From Sophora flavescens (Eukaryota; Streptophyta; Magnoliopsida; Fabales; Fabaceae), in the NCBI GenBank assembly GCA_030762895.1, contig CM061063.1, positions 74,459,836 through 74,523,835 on the forward strand: a stretch of DNA of 64,000 nucleotides. The letters are read 5' to 3'. A program made the translations under genes and the position numbers. Shown here piece by piece: positions 57,958 through 64,000 of this stretch (its first letter is position 1; each line of letters starts with the position of its first letter). The notes beneath the pieces were generated by a model that searched no databases, was not told where the DNA came from, and saw only the letters and a list, made by a program, of their open reading frames with translations.

Positions 57958-60900
57958 ATGGCCTTGGCTGTCCAAACAGGTACAAAAATGAAAGTGCGTG
58001 AGACCAAGAACAGATCATTGATCTGTACGAACTGCAACAAAGCTGGTCATGATGAAACAAGTTGTTTCTTGCTGATTGGATACCCAGAATGGTGGGGTGA
58101 ACATGCAAGAAGTGATGGCAAAGTAGGAGGAAGAGGAAAGGGTAAGAATCTCGCTGGAGCCAATGCTGGACGTGCTGGTTCAATACGTGCCCATGCTGTC
58201 CAGAACTTGGAACACAGTGCTGGTAGCGAAGGAAAGAGCTCCGTCATGGTAGGGTTAAGCAATGAGCAATGGGAAACTTTGTTGCAAATGCTTAATACAT
58301 CTAAGGTCACTCCAAATGAGTGCATGACTGGTAAGACTAAACCCAATATATGGATCCTAGATAGCGGGGCAACCAACCATATGTCAGGAAGCCTTCAATA
58401 CTTTGCTGATGTACGTGAAGTGCATGGACGTCCTGTTGGACTTCCTAATGGAAAATCTGTAATGGCCACTAAGGAAGGGACAATAAGGCTTGCTGGGGGT
58501 TTAAAACTCGAGAACGTGCTTTATGTTCCTCAATTAAATTGCAACTTAATCTCTATATCACAACTGATAGATGAGTCCCGTTGTATTGTTCAGTTTACTA
58601 ATAACATGTGTGTTATACAGGACCAAACTTCGAAGATGCTGATTGGAGTGGGTGAACGGAGGGATGAACTCTACTTCTTTCGGGAAATTCCAAGAATGAA
58701 GGCTTGCAGATCTGAAGGGATGAACCAACTAGAACTATGGCATAAACGCTTGGGACATCCATCTTGGAAGACTACTCAGTTGATTTCTAAAGACAGCGGT
58801 GGGAAAGATAGTAATTTACTAAATAAAGCTTGTGACACTTGTCAAAGAGCTAAGCAAACTAGAGAAACATTTCCATTGAGTAATTATCATGCTTCTAATA
58901 CATTTGATTTGATACATTGTGATTTATGGGGAGCTTACAGAACTCCATCTTCTTGTGGCGCTTCATATTTTCTTACTGTTGTGGATGATTGCTCGCGTGC
59001 AGTGTGGATTTATTTGTTAATTGATAAGAAAGAAGTGTCACGGATTTTGGAAAATTTTCTTTGCGATGGTGGAAAGACAATATAATAAAAGGGTTAAAGC
59101 TATTAGAAATGATAATGGAACAGAATTTGTTTGCATGAAAAATTATTTTCTGGAACATGGAATTGTTTTTCAAACATCTTGTGTAGGGACACCGCAGCAA
59201 AATGGAAGGGTCGAAAGAAAACACCGTCACATCCTCAATGTTGCAAGAGCTTTGCGGTTTCAAGGAAGTTTTCCCCTTAATTTCTGGGGCGAGTGCATCT
59301 TGACGGCAAGGTACTTGATTAATCGCACTCCAACCCCAACTTTGAATGGGAAAACTCCTTATGAAGTCCTGCACGGCCAACCACCCTCATACACTCATCT
59401 ACGCATATTGGGCTCTCTGTGCTATGCTCGTAACCAAGGCACTAAAGGAGATAAGTTTGCAAGTTGTAGTCGTTGGTGTGTTTTTGTTGGGTATCCTTAT
59501 GGGCAAAAAGGATGGCGAGTTTATGACCTTGATACCTATGATTTTTTTGTGTCAAGAGATGTAGTCTTCTTTGAAACACAATTTCCCTTCCAACACAATG
59601 AATCTACATCAAACTCAGCGAATCATAACGAAGCAGCAAGTGAAGTGGATGATTCTTGTCTAGACACATTAGAATCAGCAACAGAAGCAAGTCTTAACGA
59701 TAGGGGGGCACCCATACTATTGAGGTGAATGTAGAAGACACTATTGTCATACCGAACCCGCCAGAAATGCCCCATACTATCGAAGCTGATGTAGAAGACA
59801 CTAGTGTCACGACAAATCCTTCCGATGATTCTGGGCCACTGGGACGAGGTTGTCGTGTTAAACGTCCATCTACCAGGTTGGAAGGTTACGTCACGAACAC
59901 TATTCAAAAGTTGAGTCCTCCCACTCGTTCACTAACTCCATCACATTCTTCAGGTACGCCCTATCCTATAACACATTATGTAAACTGTGATAAATTTTCT
60001 CTGCCACATAGACAAGAAAAGTCTTGAACGTAACAGCACCTGGACCATGCAGCGCTTACCACCTGGCAAGAAAGCTCTAGGATGCAAATGGGTCTATCGC
60101 ATTAAATATCACTATGATGGAACGATTGAACGTTTTAAAGCCAGATTGGTTGTGCTTGGAAATCATCAAGTGGAAGGGATCGATTACACCGAAACATTCG
60201 CACCAGTTGCCAAAATGGTCAAAGTACGCACTGTCCTAGCTGTGGCAGCAACAAAAGCTTGGGAACTTCATCAAATGGATGTGCACAATGCGTTTTTGCA
60301 TGGTGATCTTCACGAAGAAGTGTTTATAAAAATGCCTCCTGGCTTTGCCGCACCGCAACCAGATATGGTGTGTAAGCTTCGCAAATCACTTTATGGGCTA
60401 AAGCAAGCCCCACGTTGTTGGTTTGCCAAGCTCTCTACTGCCCTCAAAGCTTATGGGTTCCAACAATCATCTCTTGACTATTCTTTGTTCACTTTGCAAA
60501 AACAAGACACACACCTTGTGGTCCTAGTATATGTTGATGACTTGATTATTGCTGGAAACACTTTTTCTGCCATCCAGTGCTTTAAACTCTACTTGAGCAC
60601 GTGTTTCCATATGAAATACCTTGGCATATTGAAGTATTTTTTGGGAATTGAAGTTGCCAAAAATCCTACAGGGATATTTCTTTGTCAGCGTAAATATGCC
60701 CTTGATATTATATCTGAAGTTGGTCTCCTTGGTGCTAAACCTGCTGCCACTCCATTAGAGCAAAACCACCGCTTGGCACTGGCTTCGGATCAGCTATTCC
60801 CTAATCCCGAGCAGTATAGTCGCTTGGTTGGGCGTCTGATTTACTTGTGTTTCACTCGACCTGAATTATCATACAGTGTCCACACGCTGTCTCAATTTAT

Positions 60901-61486
60901 GCAACATCCCACAACCAAGCATTGGGAAGCTGCACTTCGAGTAGTCCGATTTCTGAAAGGGAATCCAGGACAAGGAATGCTTCTGGATAGTACGTGTGAC
61001 CTCCAACTTCATGGTTGGTGCGACTCCAACTGGGCCGGTTGTCCTTTAACCAGACGCTCTGTTACTGGCTGGTTAGTCCTCCTTGGTGGCTCCCCTATAT
61101 CCTGGAAAACAAAGAAGCAACACACTGTATCTCGTTCCTCTGCTGAAGCTGAATACAGGTCCATGGCAACTGCTGCATGTGAGTTAAAATGGTTAAAGGG
61201 GATTCTCTCCGACCTAGGTATTTCTCCCAACAAACCCATGACTCTTCACTGTGATAGCCAGGCAGCGTTACATATTGCCAAAAATCCTGTGTTTCATGAA
61301 CGCACCAAGCATATTGAAGTAGATTGCCACTTTGTCCGGGATGAGATTCTCAAAGGGAATATTCGACCAACCTATGTTCCCACTACAAGTCAACTTGCGG
61401 ATATTTTCACAAAGGCATTAGGAAAACCACAGTTTCAGTTCCTCCTTGACAAGCTGGGCATTCGAAACTTGCATACACTACCTTGA
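57958..61486 (+). pseudogene. copia gag C-terminus and pol remnant of element 3
   Basis: In order: a CCHC zinc knuckle CTNCNKAGHDETSC (near 58,024), the protease site DSGATNHM (near 58,360), and the integrase zinc-binding part (HKRLGHPS, CDTCQRAKQT) to 59,085. A 1-bp gain near 59,055 shifts the frame. The integrase core continues to 59,728 and another shift follows near 59,705. About 110 bp are missing at 60,014, where element 1 encodes the start of the reverse transcriptase region. RT with YVDD (near 60,531) and RNase H fill 59,987-61,486 as one open frame. It cannot make a complete polyprotein. Confidence 0.88.
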
Positions 61487-61495
61487 GGGGGGGGG

Positions 61496-61716
61496 TATTA
61501 GCCATTATTAGCTTTAATAGTCTTTATTAGTATCCCTTGATTTGTGGCTATCACATTTGATTTGTAAGGAGTTATTATAGCAGATTTTGTGGCTGTCACA
61601 TTTGATTTGTATCCCTTTATAGTTGTTGTAACATTATTAGGAGTTGCTGCCCATTCATGTATATATTTTCCTTCAACTTGATGAATAAAACACAGAGAGA
61701 AAAACATTCTTTTACA
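61496..61716 (+). repeat. 3' LTR of element 3
   Basis: 221 bp, with two small deletions relative to the 5' LTR. The target duplication TAGAC follows. Confidence 0.9.
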
Positions 61717-61721
61717 TAGAC

Positions 61722-64000
61722 CCCTGTTCATTTCACCCAAAGACGAAATGTATTCCATAACATGGATACCTACCAAGGTACCATGCATAAAACCTTTAGG
61801 CACGTCTGCCAAAAAAATGCAACATGCAGGTAAAACATTTGGTTCATATCATTTTTCTTTGTGTTCATTCTTTCCTTGTCGAAGCTCAAAGGCTCACGAC
61901 CAATCCAATGTTTAAACATTTAAGTTTATCAATCATTCCAATAAAATAGAGTCCAAGTCAAAATATGCAAATCACGAAATCTAGACCGATGCACCAGTCT
62001 TAGATACGTAGATTTTAGCACGCAAAAATCAATATAATTGTTTATAGGACATATAGCCCATAACTTCACCGTTGGGACACCCGTCCACACTATAGAAGAC
62101 TAGAACCCCGACGTCTCGGTCACTGGGTTCGTTTATCACTTTAAAACCATTTTCTTTCTGTGAAACACAAATCCAAAACAAAACTCCACAACTTATCCAA
62201 GTTGTTGGAAATAACACCATTGTATAAAACTAGTTTACAGAAAATCTTTTTTCGTTGGAAATTCGCTTATAAAATCATCAAATCACTTAAAACTCGTTTT
62301 CTTCTAAAAATTTTACTTTGAATCCTAGTTCCACAAAATACCGTTTTGAGATTAATTCTCTGTTTTAACCAATGTTGCTGCTTTTAATAATGCTTTTCGT
62401 AAACATTATCGGAATTGTTTGTCGCTTGACGTTTTAAAAACGTTTTTAGTCAAAATTTGACTTTTCTAGTAAATTAATTTTCTCAACACCATAATAAAAT
62501 TATTTTTGAAACTTATTTTTTTATAATAATATTTTCTAATATTTAGAATTTCTTACATAAAAGTTAGGAGTACTAAAATATTTTCACAGTTACGTCCTCA
62601 CTATAATTCATAAAACACTCTTATGCTGTTAAATCGTTAAAATAATATTATTTTCAACTTTTCCTCATTTTCCACCAACCAAATAATTAAGTAATATTAT
62701 ATTATTTCATTCCAACAATTAAAAAATCGATATTTCTTAACAAGCTTTTTAACAATTTTAACCTCGTAATTAATTGAACACTGACCACTGTCAGTCTTTC
62801 CAATCCACAAACAACATCAATAATAAACTCATGTCAATACTATAGCAAATACTAGTATAGCACAGTTTATGACATGCATTAAAATACTATAACAATTAAA
62901 TGCAAACAAACAATTGAAAACAGATAAGTTTAACTACATAAAATACTAAGCACACCAAATAAATTATACAAACCACAAACAAATGGCATATAGCTATCGG
63001 AAAAACTCCTCAGGTACTCCCCTTACCTCTTGAAGATTTTTCTTGCCGAATTAAAGCTCCGTCAAACTTTTCGGTCTCCGCAAAACATGTACACGATTCA
63101 CACAATAATTTATCATTCAACAAACCACAACAAAATTCATCAACATAAAACAACTAAAATCACCTAATTCCTATGTTGAAGTTTCGGCCATGAGTGATTA
63201 ATTTGGCTAAAGATTTCAAAAATTCACAAGCTCTTGGATTAGTGATCCTTAAGCATTAGAAAGACTAGATCAATGATCATAACTTAAAAATTGAAACAAA
63301 ATCCTCTAGTACCAAAGTTAGGTTTTTTTGGCCTTGATTCATAAAATAGGCTAGCTGTTTTATTTTGATTCAACAACTTGGATTTAAGACATACATGTAC
63401 TAAAAAGATTGAATCAAACATGATTTGCCAAAAAAATTGAACAAAGTTCCTTATCCTACACCTAACTAGGTTCGGCCTTGATAGGTTGAATGGGCAATAA
63501 ATTTTTGTTTGATGCATACTCTTGGATCTTAAATATAGAGGTGATAATAAGATCATAGAAATTGGTTTCGTGGTCATAGGATTTTTCTACAATTTTCTAT
63601 AAATTTTCAAAGTTCTAGATCTAAGAATTGAAAATGATGATCATGGCCTCAAATCACAAAAAAAAATGAAGAACATGATGATGATTAAGTGATAAGAGTA
63701 TGGTATACCTCTTGAAGATTGAAAATGAGCTAAGGATCAAGTACTTCCTTCACAAAATTGGCTACGGAAAACTTAAGTATTTTGAGAGAAAATAAAGAAA
63801 GCTTCATGAAGATGAAGATGCCTTAAATATAAATGAAATGGGCTCACAAAGAGGGTTTGGACCGTGGAAACTAGGGGTAAAAGGGTCTAAGGCATAAATT
63901 TTTAAGGACAAAATTATAATCTTACACAATGACAATTTTGTGATAAAATACAACCTTAAGGGCATTATGGTAAATTCCTCAAAAAGCCATCATTACTATT
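61722..64000. other. Unassigned AT-rich sequence
   Basis: Continuation of the DNA split by element 3. I find no convincing gene. The minus-strand frame at 63,284-63,577 has no known domain. Its wording and lack of coding potential suggest an old LTR or other repeat, but neither end is visible. Confidence 0.35.

Larger units (their letters stand above)
56915..61716 (+). mobile_element. Ty1/copia LTR retrotransposon (element 3)
   Basis: A complete insertion of the same family as element 1, on the opposite strand. LTRs lie at 56,915-57,170 and 61,496-61,716, with TAGAC at 56,910-56,914 and 61,717-61,721. The primer site reads AGGTATCAGAGC (57,171-57,182), with an A where the family has T. A run of nine or more G forms the polypurine tract before 61,496. 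The two LTRs differ in length (256 and 221 bp) because the 3' LTR lacks part of an internal duplication. Unlike element 1, gag is present. Confidence 0.93.

Overview
This is a repeat-rich stretch of a flowering-plant nuclear genome, most likely a eudicot and possibly a papilionoid legume. The evidence is AT-rich intergenic DNA, GT-AG introns, Ty1/copia and Ty3/gypsy-type LTR retrotransposons, an Au-like tRNA-derived SINE, several MITE families and a CC-NBS-LRR relic. I cannot fix the species from sequence alone. Only two genes look intact. One is a four-exon Nudix hydrolase of the plant NUDX12/13/16 type (24,833-28,870, +). The other is a four-exon mitochondrial inner membrane protease subunit 1 (51,044-52,137, +).

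Layout. 1-2.8 kb: unassigned sequence with a probable relic LTR and primer-binding site near 1.5 kb. 2.8-6.7 kb: a copia element on the minus strand with target-site duplication GTAAC, gag deleted. 7.2-7.5 kb: one terminus of a CACTA transposon. 7.9-8.6 kb: two orphan exons, resembling succinyl-CoA ligase beta and cysteine synthase. 8.9-14.9 kb: two copies of a MITE in opposite orientation; the second is split by a young copia element (9,959-14,732, target-site duplication CTTAT). 15.3-23.9 kb: a universal-stress-protein-like exon fragment, unassigned DNA, a GC-rich island with a 52-bp tandem repeat, and a fold-back element. 24-28.9 kb: the Nudix gene, whose second intron carries a hAT-like MITE and an Au-like SINE. 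31.2-35.6 kb: an LTR element (target-site duplication TCTTT) with another LTR-like insertion inside it. 36-38.6 kb: low-complexity DNA and GC-rich islands. 38.6-39.6 kb: a partial copy of the Nudix gene (intron 2 end plus the Nudix-box exon).

39.7-46.0 kb holds two decayed CC-NBS-LRR genes, tail to tail, forming an inverted repeat with arms of about 3 kb and a spacer of about 31 bp. 46.3-47.1 kb is a hAT-like MITE. 47.8 kb holds a single alpha/beta-hydrolase exon with a stop codon. The protease gene lies at 51.0-52.1 kb. 53.8-56.4 kb is a run of MITEs with clear 8- and 9-bp target duplications. 56.9-61.7 kb is a second copy of the first copia family, on the plus strand (target-site duplication TAGAC). 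61.7-64 kb is unassigned AT-rich DNA.

The two intact genes are unrelated housekeeping-type functions and show no joint pathway. The rest of the window records transposition, nesting, exon capture or decay, and segmental duplication. The most interesting structure is the NBS-LRR inverted pair, which could fold into a long hairpin RNA if transcribed. No RNA genes or CRISPR-type arrays were seen.
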